From: an uncultured Pseudomonadales bacterium
GTDB taxonomy: Bacteria > Pseudomonadota > Gammaproteobacteria > Pseudomonadales > Azotimanducaceae
Assembly (NCBI GenBank): GCA_958296165.1
Contig: OY282447.1
Span: 1,674,001 to 1,738,000, forward strand
Length of the DNA stretch: 64,000 nt
Direction of reading: 5' to 3'
Part shown: piece after piece, positions 45,447-54,474 of the stretch
Numbering within the stretch: the stretch's first letter is position 1
How the letters are laid out: every line of letters starts with the position of its first letter
Notes under the pieces: generated by a model
What the model was told of the DNA's origin: nothing
Databases searched by the model: none
What the model saw: only the letters and a program-made list of their open reading frames with translations
Made by a program: the position numbers and the translations under genes

Positions 45447-46580
45447 TCAAATCACGCCACGTGGCGTCAAGCCCAGAAAGTATTGTCCGGCCGTCTCGTA
45501 ATGCGACTCTCGGCCTTGCACTTGCTGCGTGATCACATGTGCGTCCTGGAACCGACGCTGGATCGCCCGATCGGCGAAGATGGCGGTGGAGCCGCTGAGG
45601 TTGTAGGCGAGGTCCACGACGTCGGCGGATTGCCGGATGGCGTGCGTGCCAGCCATGCGCAGCTGAATGCGTTCGCCCATGCTGATTCGCCCCTTCTCCT
45701 GCACGGAGCGCCACACTTCGCCGGCGGCCTCGAACAAGAGCGCCTTCGCAGCCTGCCACAGCGCTTCCGCCCTGCCGATTTGCTGCTGAATCACCGGCTC
45801 CTCGCAAAGCGGGCGCGAACCGAAGCGGGGCCGCTTGTCGCTGCACAGCTCGATGGTGGCGTCCAGACCAGCGCGGGCGTTGCCCAACGCCACGCAGCCG
45901 AAGCCGCACGCGAACAGCAGGCCTTGCGGGATCACGTAGATCGGGCCCGGTTCGCGGGGCGGCACATCCAAGCGCATGGTGCGGGCCTCCGGTACGAACC
46001 GATCACGGGTGCGGAAACTGAAGCTGCCGGTGCCGCGCAGGCCCTTCACGTGCCACACGTCTACGAGTTCCACATCCTCTCGGGGCAGCAGGTGCAAGCG
46101 CGGAGGTTGGCCGTGTCCGGCCACCAGCGCGGCCATCCAGTTGGCGTGGCGGCAGCCGCTGGAGAACATCCATTGGCCGCTCAACAGGTAGCCGCCGGCG
46201 GTCGGCGTGGCTTGCACCGAGCCTTGCGGCGGGCCGTTCGCCACCACCGTGCGTGGATCGCTCCACACTTCCTCCGCCAACGCCTCCGGGGCCCGGCAAC
46301 AGGTGGTGGCGAATACGCTGCCTTGGTTGAAGCACCAGCCGGCGCTGGCGTCCGCGTAGGCGATGGTGCGCACGGCATCGAGATATTCCAGCCAGTCCAT
46401 TTCTTCGCCGCCGACCGAACGCGGCACCAGCAGACGGAACAGCCCAAGCGCTTTCATCTCGTCGGCCAGCGCGGCCGGGAGTTCGCGCTCGGCGTCGATG
46501 TCGTCTGCCGCGGCAGCGATCTTGACGGCGATGGATTCGGCGCGAGCGCGTGGCGTTTGCCCGCCGTTGTATGTGTACAT
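45447..46580 (-). CDS. Acyl-CoA dehydrogenase-fold flavoprotein (HsaA/DszC-like)
   Basis: 377 residues from the ATG at 46580. Acyl-CoA dehydrogenase superfamily layout: N-terminal helical domain (ALADEMKALGLFRLLVPRSVGG), middle beta domain (GYLLSGQWMFSSGCRHANW, GLRGTGSFSF) and C-terminal helices ending HVITQQVQGRESHY. The WMFSSG and LRGTGS signatures and the C-terminal type resemble the flavin-dependent monooxygenase subgroup (for example HsaA) more than true dehydrogenases, since no catalytic Glu context is obvious. Divergent from an amidohydrolase gene. Confidence 0.8.
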   Translation of the reverse strand: MYTYNGGQTPRARAESIAVKIAAAADDIDAERELPAALADEMKALGLFRLLVPRSVGGEEMDWLEYLDAVRTIAYADASAGWCFNQGSVFATTCCRAPEALAEEVWSDPRTVVANGPPQGSVQATPTAGGYLLSGQWMFSSGCRHANWMAALVAGHGQPPRLHLLPREDVELVDVWHVKGLRGTGSFSFRTRDRFVPEARTMRLDVPPREPGPIYVIPQGLLFACGFGCVALGNARAGLDATIELCSDKRPRFGSRPLCEEPVIQQQIGRAEALWQAAKALLFEAAGEVWRSVQEKGRISMGERIQLRMAGTHAIRQSADVVDLAYNLSGSTAIFADRAIQRRFQDAHVITQQVQGRESHYETAGQYFLGLTPRGVI

Positions 46581-46681
46581 GGCGCAAAGTCTACGCCCTC
46601 CGTCGCGGCTGCGCCAAATCGAACGCCGCCGGCTTGGCTCAAGGTGTATGTTCGGCACCTTGGTTCGGCGCGGAGAAACAC

Positions 46682-47791
46682 ATGGCCATCATCGACTGCG
46701 ACTCGCACATCATGGAACCTGCCGACCTGTGGCAGCGGTATCTGGAGCCGAAGTACCGCGACCGCGCCATTCGCATTGAGGACGAGGACGGCGTCGAGAA
46801 GCTCATCATCGGCGAGCGCGTGGTGTTGCAGCGTGTGTTGGCGGGATTGGGCGGCGCCCACATCGACCGCGTGAAGCTCTTTGCCGGCGGCCTGCGCTAC
46901 GCCGATGGCTGCCCGCCAGCCAGCTACGAACCGCTCGCCCGCGCCGAACTGCTCGACGAGTGGGGCGTCGACCGCGGCGTGCTGTTTCCTACCATCGGCA
47001 TCCTGCCCTTCCCCACCGACGATTTGGAGCTGGCAAACGCCTACTGTCGCGCCTACAACACTTGGCAGGCGGAGTTCTTTCAGACCATCCCGGATCGAGT
47101 GGTGCCGATTGCGGTCGTGAACTGGCACGATGTGGACGCAGCGACGAAAGAACTGGAGCGCTGCTTGAAGCTCGGCTTTCGCGGCTTGTTCGTGCCGCCG
47201 GAAACGGTGGCTGACCGACGCCCCGGCAACAGCCACTTCGATCCGCTCTGGTCGCGTCTGCAAGATGCCGATCTGCCCGGTTGCCTGCATGTGATCGTGC
47301 GCTTTGAGGGCGCGGCGATCCCTTTCTCGGCCTGGCATCGCAGCGGCGCCGGCCCTGTGTTTGGGTTCGGCATGGGCGCTACTGGGCAGTTGATGCCAGC
47401 AATGGCGAGCCTAGTCTTGGATCAGCTCTTCGAGCGCTTGCCGCGCTTGAAGGTGGTGAGCGTCGAGGCCGGCTGCGGCTATGCGGCCTATCTGATGGAT
47501 CGCTTGGACGAGAAGTACCACTTCTTTCGCGCCATGTCGCCTTTGCAGGAGAAGCCGAGCCACTATATCCGTCGCAACTGCTACTTCGTGGCGGAACCGG
47601 AGGAACGCACCATCGGTGCGATGCTGAATCTGGTGGGCGAAGACAACATCCTGTGGGGCAGCGACTATCCGCACGTGGATTCCCGCCTGGATGCCGCGGA
47701 TCTAATTCGCCAGTCAGTGGCCGACCTCGATGCGGCTTCCAAACGCCGCGTGATGGGCGAGAACGGCGCTCGGGTGTTCGGGTTGGGTTGA
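46682..47791 (+). CDS. Amidohydrolase (ACMSD-like, PF04909 type)
   Basis: 369-residue TIM-barrel metal enzyme. It starts IIDCDSHIMEPADLW with the DxHxxE metal motif, has VVPIAVVNWHD, a His in GCLHVIVRF, and ends with the family's DNILWGSDYPHVDS (Asp metal ligand). Relatives act as decarboxylases or hydrolases on aromatic-derived acids. ATG at 46682 was chosen because the DSH motif then lies near the N-terminus. A second member with the same GSDYPHVDS motif lies at 61.6-62.8 kb. Its stop codon falls within a dispersed repeat. Confidence 0.87.
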   Translation: MAIIDCDSHIMEPADLWQRYLEPKYRDRAIRIEDEDGVEKLIIGERVVLQRVLAGLGGAHIDRVKLFAGGLRYADGCPPASYEPLARAELLDEWGVDRGVLFPTIGILPFPTDDLELANAYCRAYNTWQAEFFQTIPDRVVPIAVVNWHDVDAATKELERCLKLGFRGLFVPPETVADRRPGNSHFDPLWSRLQDADLPGCLHVIVRFEGAAIPFSAWHRSGAGPVFGFGMGATGQLMPAMASLVLDQLFERLPRLKVVSVEAGCGYAAYLMDRLDEKYHFFRAMSPLQEKPSHYIRRNCYFVAEPEERTIGAMLNLVGEDNILWGSDYPHVDSRLDAADLIRQSVADLDAASKRRVMGENGARVFGLG

Positions 47792-47810
47792 GAGCCCTCA
47801 GCGCGGCAAG
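47785..47810. repeat. Dispersed 26-bp repeat copy (GAGCCCTCAGCG type)
   Basis: Matches bases 54348-54373 at 22 of 26 positions and the tandem units at 59425-59587. It overlaps the stop codon of the amidohydrolase gene and continues into a partial second unit (GAGCCCTTTG). Confidence 0.65.
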
Positions 47811-47866
47811 AGCCCTTTGCTCACCGCGCCGAAGTCGAATGCCACAAACCCATTTAGACGCCCTAG

Positions 47867-49047
47867 GGAAGGTCTGAACAAGTGCCGGCGATGCTGTGAC
47901 AATAGGCGCGTTGACCACTGGGAGAGGCATTCGATGACGGAAGCGGCACAGTCGACGTTCGCGGAGTTGGAGTACGCGGCGAAGAAGCGGAAGACGCGGC
48001 GGGAGAGGTTCCTGGAGCGGATGGAGGGGCTGGTTCCGTGGTCGGAGCTGGAGGAGGCGATCCGTCCGCACTGTCCGAAGGCGGGCCGCGGTCGCCGGCC
48101 GTACGCGCCGTCGTCGATGCTGCGGGTGCATTGCGCGCAGCTGTTCCACGACCTGAGCGATCCGGCGATGGAGGACATGCCGTACGAGGTGGAGTCGGTG
48201 CGCCGGTTCGCGGGTCCGGGGCTGTCGGCGCTGCCGGACGAGACGACGATCCCGCTTCCGGCACCTGCTGGAGAGGCACGGCCTCGGGGAGAAGCTGCTG
48301 TCGGCGATCGACGCGAGCCTGGCGTCGCGCGGTCTGGCGCTGCGGGAGGGGACGGCGATGGACGCGAGCCTGGCGGAGGCGCCGTCGTCGACGAAGAACC
48401 GTTCGGGGAAGCGGGATCCCGAGATGCGTCGGACGAGGAAGGGGAGCCAGTGGCACTTCGGGATGAAGATGCACGTCGGGGCGGACGCGGAGACGGGGGT
48501 GTCGCACAGCTTCGCGGCGACGGCGGCGAACGAGTCGGACGTGGCGCGCGCGCACCGTCTTCCGCGCGGCGGCGAGCGGCGCGTCTGGGCGGACGCGGGC
48601 TGCCGCGGGGTGGAGAAGCGGGAGGAGAACCAGGGCCGCGGCGTGGACTGGCAGGTGGCGATGCGTCCGGGCCTGCGGCGGCAGTTGGAGGCGGGCGGCG
48701 AGGCGGCGCTGCGGGAGAAGGAGAAGGCGTCGGTCCGCGCCAAGGCGGAGCATCCGTTCTTCTACGTGAAGCGGATGTTCGGCTACGGCAAGGTTCGCTG
48801 CCGCGGGCTGCACAGGAACGCGCAGCGGATCGCGCTGCTGCCGGGCTTCGCCAACCTGCTGATCGCCGAACGGAGTCTGGCGGCGTGACCGCGGCGCCCG
48901 CGCGCCCGGAGGGCGGCCGAAGCGCCGGAAACTGCGTCGAAAAGGGCCGGAACCGCACCTTTTTTTCGACCCTTCGGCACGGAATCGCTGCCGAAACCAC
49001 CTCTCGGCCACTTCCGGCGGTCGATCGGCGCTTTGTTCAGACCTTCC
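47867..49047. mobile_element. IS5-family insertion sequence (IS5 subgroup), 1181 bp
   Basis: Inverted repeats GGAAGGTCTGAACAA (from 47867) and TTGTTCAGACCTTCC (to 49047), flanked by a 4-bp duplication CTAG (47863-47866 and 49048-49051), the YTAR-type target of IS5. It contains one frameshifted plus-strand transposase. The right copy of CTAG supplies the stop codon of the neighbouring minus-strand gene. Confidence 0.92.
47934..48888 (+). pseudogene. IS5-type transposase, single frameshift
   Basis: First frame from MTEAAQSTFAELEYAAKK through MLRVHCAQLFHDLSDPAMED to LPDETTI. After about 48249-48256 the reading continues one frame over with FRHLLERHGLGEKLLSAIDA, DASLAEAPSSTKN (first Asp), VWADAGCRGVEKREEN (second Asp) and KAEHPFFYVKRMFGYGKVR (Glu). 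Two bases appear to be lost at the junction. Otherwise the DDE domain is complete, so the inactivation looks recent or could be a sequence error. Confidence 0.88.
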
Positions 49048-50004
49048 CTAGCAGGGGTGCCAGAGCATCGTGCGGATTTCGCCTAGCTCTCGCGGCAGCT
49101 TCACCCATTCTTCGCCGCCGTCTGTGCTGCGGAACATCTGGCCGAGATTCGTGCAAGTGAACAGCAGGTTGGGGTCCGCGACGTTGGTGGCGACGGTCCA
49201 CGGCGTGGAATTGGTGGGTTGCGGCAGTTCGGCGTCCTCCCAGGTTTGGCCCCAGTCGCGGCTGCGGAGCAGGCGTCCTCGGCTGCCGGGAGGGCCGTCG
49301 CCGTTGCACAGGAACACGGTGCCGTCGAGGTCGGCGCGGGGTTTGATGCCGCGCGTGTATTGCCAAGGCGAATCCAGCCGGTTCCACTGCCATGTGCGGC
49401 CGTCGTCGGTGGATTGGTAGAGGCCCACCGCTGTTGCCGCCAACAGCTTCCGAGCACCGTCGAGGTCGACGATGGCGATGTCGTGGATGTCTGGGAACTT
49501 GAAGCCGTCTTCGCAGCGCCGCCAGGTTGCGCCGCCGTCAGTGGTGTGATGGACGGCATCGATTTCAGCGCTCACCCAGAATGCATCGGCGTCGAACGGG
49601 TCGAAGCGGATGCGCGTGATGCGCGGCTTGCCGATGGGGCATTCGTCCACTAACTCTACGGGCAGCTCGCGCCAGCTCGCGCCGCCGTCGTCGGAACGGA
49701 ACAGGTGGCCGGGATTGGTGCCGATCAACAGCACCTTGGGGTCCTGCGGGGCTTGGCTGAAGGCCCATACCTGCATGTCGTCGGCCGGCGAATGGACGCG
49801 CTTGGCCTGGCCGTCCGGGCCTTGGCACAGGATGCCTCGATCCGAGCCGGCCCACACCACGCCGGGGTCGTCGGCGTGCGTAGACAACGACCAGATGCGG
49901 CACTCCACGTTCAAGCCGCGAAACGCGAACTCCCACGTTTCGCCCAGGTCGTCGCTGCCCCAAACGCCCCAGCCCACCGTGCCGGCATAGACTTTCGTAG
50001 CCAT
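49048..50004 (-). CDS. BNR/sialidase-like beta-propeller protein
   Basis: 318 residues built of repeated Asp-box blades: SDDLGETW, SDDGGASW, TTDGGATW, STDDGRTW, SRDWGQTW and STDGGEEW (six copies). No signal peptide. Beta-propellers of the BNR/VPS10 type often bind glycans or act as photosystem-assembly or sialidase-like proteins; catalytic residues are not recognisable. The start at 50004 (MATKVYAGTVGWG) was preferred over 50016. The last codons read MLWHPC then TAG, and this TAG is part of the CTAG target of the IS5 insertion. Confidence 0.75.
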   Translation of the reverse strand: MATKVYAGTVGWGVWGSDDLGETWEFAFRGLNVECRIWSLSTHADDPGVVWAGSDRGILCQGPDGQAKRVHSPADDMQVWAFSQAPQDPKVLLIGTNPGHLFRSDDGGASWRELPVELVDECPIGKPRITRIRFDPFDADAFWVSAEIDAVHHTTDGGATWRRCEDGFKFPDIHDIAIVDLDGARKLLAATAVGLYQSTDDGRTWQWNRLDSPWQYTRGIKPRADLDGTVFLCNGDGPPGSRGRLLRSRDWGQTWEDAELPQPTNSTPWTVATNVADPNLLFTCTNLGQMFRSTDGGEEWVKLPRELGEIRTMLWHPC

Positions 50005-50038
50005 CTGATCCCTCACCGTCGGAAATAGCAGCGCCAGT

Positions 50039-51955
50039 CTATCGCGACTGTTCCTCCGCCGGTGGCGGCTGCCAGATGTGCGGTGGGAAGCGCGTGCCCA
50101 CCAATCCCCGTTGTCGCAAGGCCTGGAACTCTGTTTCGCTGTAGCCCAAGAGATCGCGGTATATCTCTCGGTCGTGTTCGCCGAGCCGTGCGGGCGGCGT
50201 GCGCAGGCGGTTGGGCGTGTACGCCATCCGAAACATCAGGCCCGGATAGCGATGCTCTCGGCGCTCGTCTCCGGTAGGCAGCTCTTCGAAGAATCCGCGT
50301 GCGTTCAGTTGCGGATCGGCCAAGGCTTGCACAGCGTTGTGGGTCGGTGCGGCGCAGACTCCAGCCGCTTGCAGGGCGTGGAACAGCTGCTCCTTGTCGC
50401 GCTCCACGGTGGCGGCCGAAATCCGCGCATCCAAAGCCGCCAAGTTGTCGCGCCGGCCTGCTGCCGTTGCGAATCTAGCGTCGCCGGGCAGGTCGTCGAG
50501 CGCGAGCACGCCGCATAGAGCGGCGAACTCTTGGTCGCTGCCCACATCGATGGCGATCCAATCGTCGTCGCCGGCGCAACGGTAGACGTTGTGCGGCGCA
50601 TGTCGACGATGGCTGTTGCCAAGGCCAGCCGCATCGCGGCCATTCATGGCGGCGTCCAGGACGAACTCGCCGAGCGTGGGCAGGAATCCTTCCGTCAACG
50701 GCAGCTCGATGAGTTGGCCCTTGCCGGTGCGCTGGCGATGGCGCAGAGCCATCATCACTGCCAGCGCACCCTGCACGCCGGAGATGCCGTCGCTGGCCAA
50801 GGACTCGCTCAATATCTCTGGGCTGGCGTTCGGGTAGCCGCGCAGCATCGTATGGCCGATCATCGCTTCCACATGCAAGCCGAAGGCGCGAAAGTTGCGA
50901 TACGGCCCTTCTAGCGCGAACGCGGGCATGCGCAACATGACGAGGCGCGGATTCACGGCGGTGAGCGTCGGCCAGTCGAGACCGGCCTTGTCGATGGTCT
51001 CCGGGACGTTGTTTTCCACCAGCACGTCGCACTTCGCAACCAAGCGCAGCACGGCGGCGCGGCCTTCCGGCGTCATGATGTCGCAGGTCATGGAGCGCTT
51101 GTTGCGGGCGTGCGAGTTGAAGGCGGCGTTGCGGTTCCACGGATCGAGGCCAGGGTCGGTGTCCGGATAGCCAACGGGCGCGCCGCGAGCCACGAGTTCG
51201 CGTGCTTGTTCCGGCGTCGGCACACGCTCCATGCCGCGGGTGAAGGGCTGCACGCGGTTGGCGGGTTCGATGCGAATGACGTCCGCGCCCCATTGGCCGA
51301 GCAGTTGCGTCACGTGCGGGCCGGCCCACACCACGGTGATCTCGGCAACGCGAATGTCCTGCAAGGGCAGTGGCAGATCGTCTCGCTCGGCCGGCGGCGT
51401 GGCATCGCTTGCCGGGTTTGCCCGCGCATCGGCTGCCAATTTCGTATCAGCCGCAGCGGCGCGGATTTCGTCGCCGTGTTCGTCCAGAAGCGGCGCCCGC
51501 GTCGGCTGCGCGCGTATTGCGTTGGAGAACTTGAACGGCCGGCCGGGATAGGTGAGCCGTCCGGCCTGCGGGTGGTCGATTTCGTCCCAAACGCCGCGCT
51601 CGCGATAGTGAGGATCGCGCAGCACTTCGGCGACGGTGTTGAACGCGCCCGCCAGCAGGCCATGTTGTTGCGCGAGCTGCACCACCGCACGCTTCGGCCG
51701 GGTGCGCAGCCAGCCTTGATAGGCCGCTTCCAGCTCCTCGCGTTGCGCCGGCTCGATGGCGAGCGGATCGACCTCGGCCGCGGCCTGCGTCTGGCCGATC
51801 ATGGTCAGCAGTCTTGGCAGCCGAGCGCGGCCAGCGGCCGTGATGTTTACGTAGCCGTCCGCGCATCGGCGCACGCCGACGCCGAGGCTGCGCTGCAGCC
51901 GGGCGAGACGACCGCCGCACAAGCCCGTGTAGGCGGCGACGGTGAGCTGGATCAC
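50039..51955 (-). CDS. CaiB/BaiF CoA-transferase, C-terminal part of a tandem protein
   Basis: 638-residue frame from a GTG. Residues 1-160 are the end of a first CaiB/BaiF (class III CoA-transferase) domain. From about 195 a second complete copy begins (DIRVAEITVVWAGPHVTQLL, ADVIRIEPANR) and runs through NKRSMTCDIMTPEGRAAVL and VNPRLVMLRMPAF to RHAPHNVYRCAGDDDWIAID. The missing N-terminal part of domain 1 is encoded immediately upstream in another frame, so this is most likely the downstream part of one frameshifted gene. Class III enzymes move CoA between carboxylic acids. Confidence 0.85.
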   Translation of the reverse strand: MIQLTVAAYTGLCGGRLARLQRSLGVGVRRCADGYVNITAAGRARLPRLLTMIGQTQAAAEVDPLAIEPAQREELEAAYQGWLRTRPKRAVVQLAQQHGLLAGAFNTVAEVLRDPHYRERGVWDEIDHPQAGRLTYPGRPFKFSNAIRAQPTRAPLLDEHGDEIRAAAADTKLAADARANPASDATPPAERDDLPLPLQDIRVAEITVVWAGPHVTQLLGQWGADVIRIEPANRVQPFTRGMERVPTPEQARELVARGAPVGYPDTDPGLDPWNRNAAFNSHARNKRSMTCDIMTPEGRAAVLRLVAKCDVLVENNVPETIDKAGLDWPTLTAVNPRLVMLRMPAFALEGPYRNFRAFGLHVEAMIGHTMLRGYPNASPEILSESLASDGISGVQGALAVMMALRHRQRTGKGQLIELPLTEGFLPTLGEFVLDAAMNGRDAAGLGNSHRRHAPHNVYRCAGDDDWIAIDVGSDQEFAALCGVLALDDLPGDARFATAAGRRDNLAALDARISAATVERDKEQLFHALQAAGVCAAPTHNAVQALADPQLNARGFFEELPTGDERREHRYPGLMFRMAYTPNRLRTPPARLGEHDREIYRDLLGYSETEFQALRQRGLVGTRFPPHIWQPPPAEEQSR

Positions 51956-52592
51956 GCGCCGATCGGCGACATGCCGCTTGGCACTCGTAGACGGCGAGGT
52001 CGATCCAGTCGCCTTGGCCGCTGCGCTCGGCGCGGCGAAGGGCCATCAGCGCTGCCAGCGCGGCGGCGATGCCGGCGTGGTAGTGGGCGTAGTGGCCGCC
52101 GAGCTTGAGTGGTTCGCGGTCGGCGTGGCCGTTGGTGACGAGCGGGCCGCCGATGGCCTGCAAAGTCAATTCGGAACCACGGTAGTTCCGATACGGGCCG
52201 GTTTGGCCGAACGGAGTGATGGAGACCAGCACTAGGCGCGGATTGACGGCCGCCAGCGCATTCCATCCCCATCGCCACGCGGCGGCGCTGCCCGGTGCGA
52301 AGTCTTCGATCAGAACGTCTGCATTGGCGACGAGGCGAAGGATGGTCTCGGCGTCGTTGGCAGCATCCAACACCAAGGAACGCTTGTTGCGGTTCAGATG
52401 CAGGAACAGCCCGGATCGCTCCGGGTGGGGTTGGTCGTCGGGGAACGGCCCAAACGCACGGCTACGGTCGCCGGCCGGCGGCTCGACCTTCACGACGTCG
52501 GCGCCGAACTCCGCCAGCAAGCGACCGGCGTACGGCCCGGCAACGCCGCTGCACAATTCCAGCACGCGCACGCCGTCGAGCGGCGTGGTCAC
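51447..52592 (-). pseudogene. CaiB/BaiF CoA-transferase, N-terminal part, frameshifted
   Basis: Starts at a GTG overlapping the VOC gene's stop (GTGA): LDGVRVLELCSGVAGPYAGR, ADVVKVEPPAGDRSR, NKRSLVLDAAN, VNPRLVLVSITPFGQTGPY and DWIDLAVYECQA. Homology stops near 51977. Removing one base near 51973-51977 joins it in frame to the downstream part (..ECQA then HVADRRVIQLTVAAY). The 3' part of this frame, to 51447, is out-of-frame read-through. Either a true pseudogene of a roughly 840-residue double-domain transferase or a sequencing error. Confidence 0.8.
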
Positions 52593-53074
52593 TGCTCCGC
52601 TTCCCAATAGGGCCGATTGTTCAGAGGGCCGAGCGTCTCTCCGAGCTGGATCAGCAGCCCGTGCGCACTCTTTGGCGATACGAAGGCGTCGATCGCATCT
52701 GGATCGTCGAAGTGCTTGTCTACTACGCGGATGCCGCTCTGCTCTAGATCTGCCACCTTCTCCGCCAAGTTCGGCGTTTGCAGAGTGAGATGGTGGAATC
52801 CCTCGCCGCGCTTTGCCAGGAACTTGGCCAGAAAGCCATCTGGGTCGATGGGTTCGAGCAGCTCGATGCAGAAATCGTGCAAGTCGAACAGCGCGATGCG
52901 GAAATCGCCAGACGGATGCTCGCCGGTGCGCCTGTGCTTGGCGCCTAGAGACTGCTCGAAGAACACACGTGCCTTGTCGATGCTGTGGACAGCGATGCCG
53001 ATGTGGTCGAAGCGGCCGATTGGGCGCTGGGGGTCAGTATCAGAATCAGGTTCAGGGGCTGGGCTGCGCGGCAT
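52589..53074 (-). CDS. VOC-family protein, methylmalonyl-CoA epimerase-like
   Basis: 161 residues. Glyoxalase-fold repeats: FDHIGIAVHSIDKARVFFEQ (with the first metal His), FCIELLEPI (Glu), GEGFHHLTLQTPNLAEKV (second His) and SPKSAHGLLIQLGE (last Glu region is modified). The order and length match methylmalonyl-CoA epimerase, but other VOC enzymes cannot be excluded. The gene overlaps the CaiB/BaiF gene by 4 bp, linking it to CoA-ester metabolism. Confidence 0.8.
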   Translation of the reverse strand: MPRSPAPEPDSDTDPQRPIGRFDHIGIAVHSIDKARVFFEQSLGAKHRRTGEHPSGDFRIALFDLHDFCIELLEPIDPDGFLAKFLAKRGEGFHHLTLQTPNLAEKVADLEQSGIRVVDKHFDDPDAIDAFVSPKSAHGLLIQLGETLGPLNNRPYWEAEQ

Positions 53075-53150
53075 GGTCGCTCCAAATCACTCGTTGGCTT
53101 GGATTTTAGAACTACCGTGGGTGCCACCGCTCGTCATCGACACCCGGCGC

Positions 53151-54386
53151 CTAGGTGCCACTGCGCTGCACCGCTCGATCTACCCAGACGCTCTCAGTGG
53201 CCTCGTTGTAGCGGGCGTAGAACGGGCGCGGCAGCGTGGCGCAGAACGTGCGCATCCGCGTCTTGGCGTCGTGCAGCGAATCGGCGACGAAGTAGAGAGG
53301 CTGGTATTGAGTGATCGGAAAGGGCTGTGCCGCCGCCAGCTCCGGTTGCCACGGCTTCATCTCGGCTGCCCCGGAACGAACGTGTTCCAACTCCCCTAAG
53401 CTCGACAGCAGGCCAGCGCCGTAAGCCCGCACGTCCCCGTCCTCGCGCACTAGACCGAACTCCACCGAGAACCAATAGCAGCGGGCGAGACGTTCGACGT
53501 CCGCTTCGCTTGCGCCTAGGCTGGCGAGGCCGATTTCCTGCGACAGGTCCGCGAAGGCGGCGTCGGCGAACATAGGCGCATGGCCGAGCAGCTCGTGGCA
53601 GACGTCCGGCTCCGGCGTATAGAACGGCCTCGAAGGATGGCGCATGTACTGCGTGGCGAAGAACACGCGGAACGCGAGGCCGTTTAGGAAGTGGCGGGCT
53701 CTCAGCAAGCCGGCCACCGGTCGCAGCCGGAACCCGGTTCGCGCTTGCAGAAACGCGCTTACTACGTGCGCTTGGGGAATGCCGCGCGAAAGGCCGCAAT
53801 GCCGCTCCAGCTCGGCGAGTGCGCGGCGGTATGCCGAGCAGGCTGCGGTGTCGCGCAAGGCCGAGAGCCGGCCATGCACCAGCCGCCAAGTGGCGTGTTC
53901 GGTCGCGCTGTAGGGCAGGTCGGGCAGCACGTCGCCGTGGCGGTAATCGCGGGCCAGGCACTCGATCTGTAGCCGCCGGGCACGATAGGCGTCGTCTTGC
54001 AAGCCGGGATGATCGGCTTCGAGCCCGGCGCCGGCACCCAGCGTGTTGTTGGCGATGCGATCGAGTTCGGCGACATGGCGCGGAAACCAAGGCACGTCCT
54101 TGTCGTGCAGCACCGCGACATCCTCGGCAACGCAGCGCAATTCCGCGAGCACTTTCTGAACCGCCAAGTCGCCGCGTCGGCCCTCGCAATCGACGTAGAA
54201 GTCGAACGTCCGCCCGGGCCTTGGTCGCGATTCGATGTGCGTGAGGCAGACTCCGTGCCGGGCAAACGGCCGCAATGCCGCTTCAAGGGTGCCTGGGCGG
54301 TCGCCGCGCAGCTCGATCAAGAGCGCCAAACGCGCTCCGTGGTCAGCGGGTTGAGAGCCTTCAGCGTGGTGAGAATCGGTGGTCAT
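53151..54386 (-). CDS. Pterin-dependent aromatic amino acid hydroxylase with N-terminal ACT domain
   Basis: 411 residues, start at 54386. N-terminal ACT domain (about 18-90: RLALLIELRGDRPGTLEAAL..., LTHIESRPRPGRTFDFYVD) followed by the hydroxylase catalytic domain. Iron ligands H264 and H269 in CHELLGHAPMFAD and E309 in YWFSVEFGL have exactly the spacing of human phenylalanine hydroxylase (285/290/330). PWFPRHVAELD and PFYTPEPD are also conserved. Most bacterial PhhA proteins lack the ACT domain; this layout resembles animal enzymes. Substrate (Phe, Tyr or Trp) is not fixed. No pterin dehydratase gene is adjacent. Confidence 0.9.
   Translation of the reverse strand: MTTDSHHAEGSQPADHGARLALLIELRGDRPGTLEAALRPFARHGVCLTHIESRPRPGRTFDFYVDCEGRRGDLAVQKVLAELRCVAEDVAVLHDKDVPWFPRHVAELDRIANNTLGAGAGLEADHPGLQDDAYRARRLQIECLARDYRHGDVLPDLPYSATEHATWRLVHGRLSALRDTAACSAYRRALAELERHCGLSRGIPQAHVVSAFLQARTGFRLRPVAGLLRARHFLNGLAFRVFFATQYMRHPSRPFYTPEPDVCHELLGHAPMFADAAFADLSQEIGLASLGASEADVERLARCYWFSVEFGLVREDGDVRAYGAGLLSSLGELEHVRSGAAEMKPWQPELAAAQPFPITQYQPLYFVADSLHDAKTRMRTFCATLPRPFYARYNEATESVWVDRAVQRSGT
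54348..54373. repeat. Dispersed 26-bp repeat copy inside the hydroxylase 5' end
   Basis: GGGTTGAGAGCCTTCAGCGT... matches 47785-47810 at 22 of 26 positions. Read on the minus strand it encodes HAEGSQPA, near the hydroxylase N-terminus, comparable to PAEGSLPAEGS encoded by the repeat array at 59.4-59.6 kb. Confidence 0.6.
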
Positions 54387-54474
54387 ACCAGAGTGGACTC
54401 GTGCGCGCTGCCAAGGTTCGTCGTGGCCAACGGTGTAATACACTCGACCCGCTAGAACATACGAGGGGAAGATC

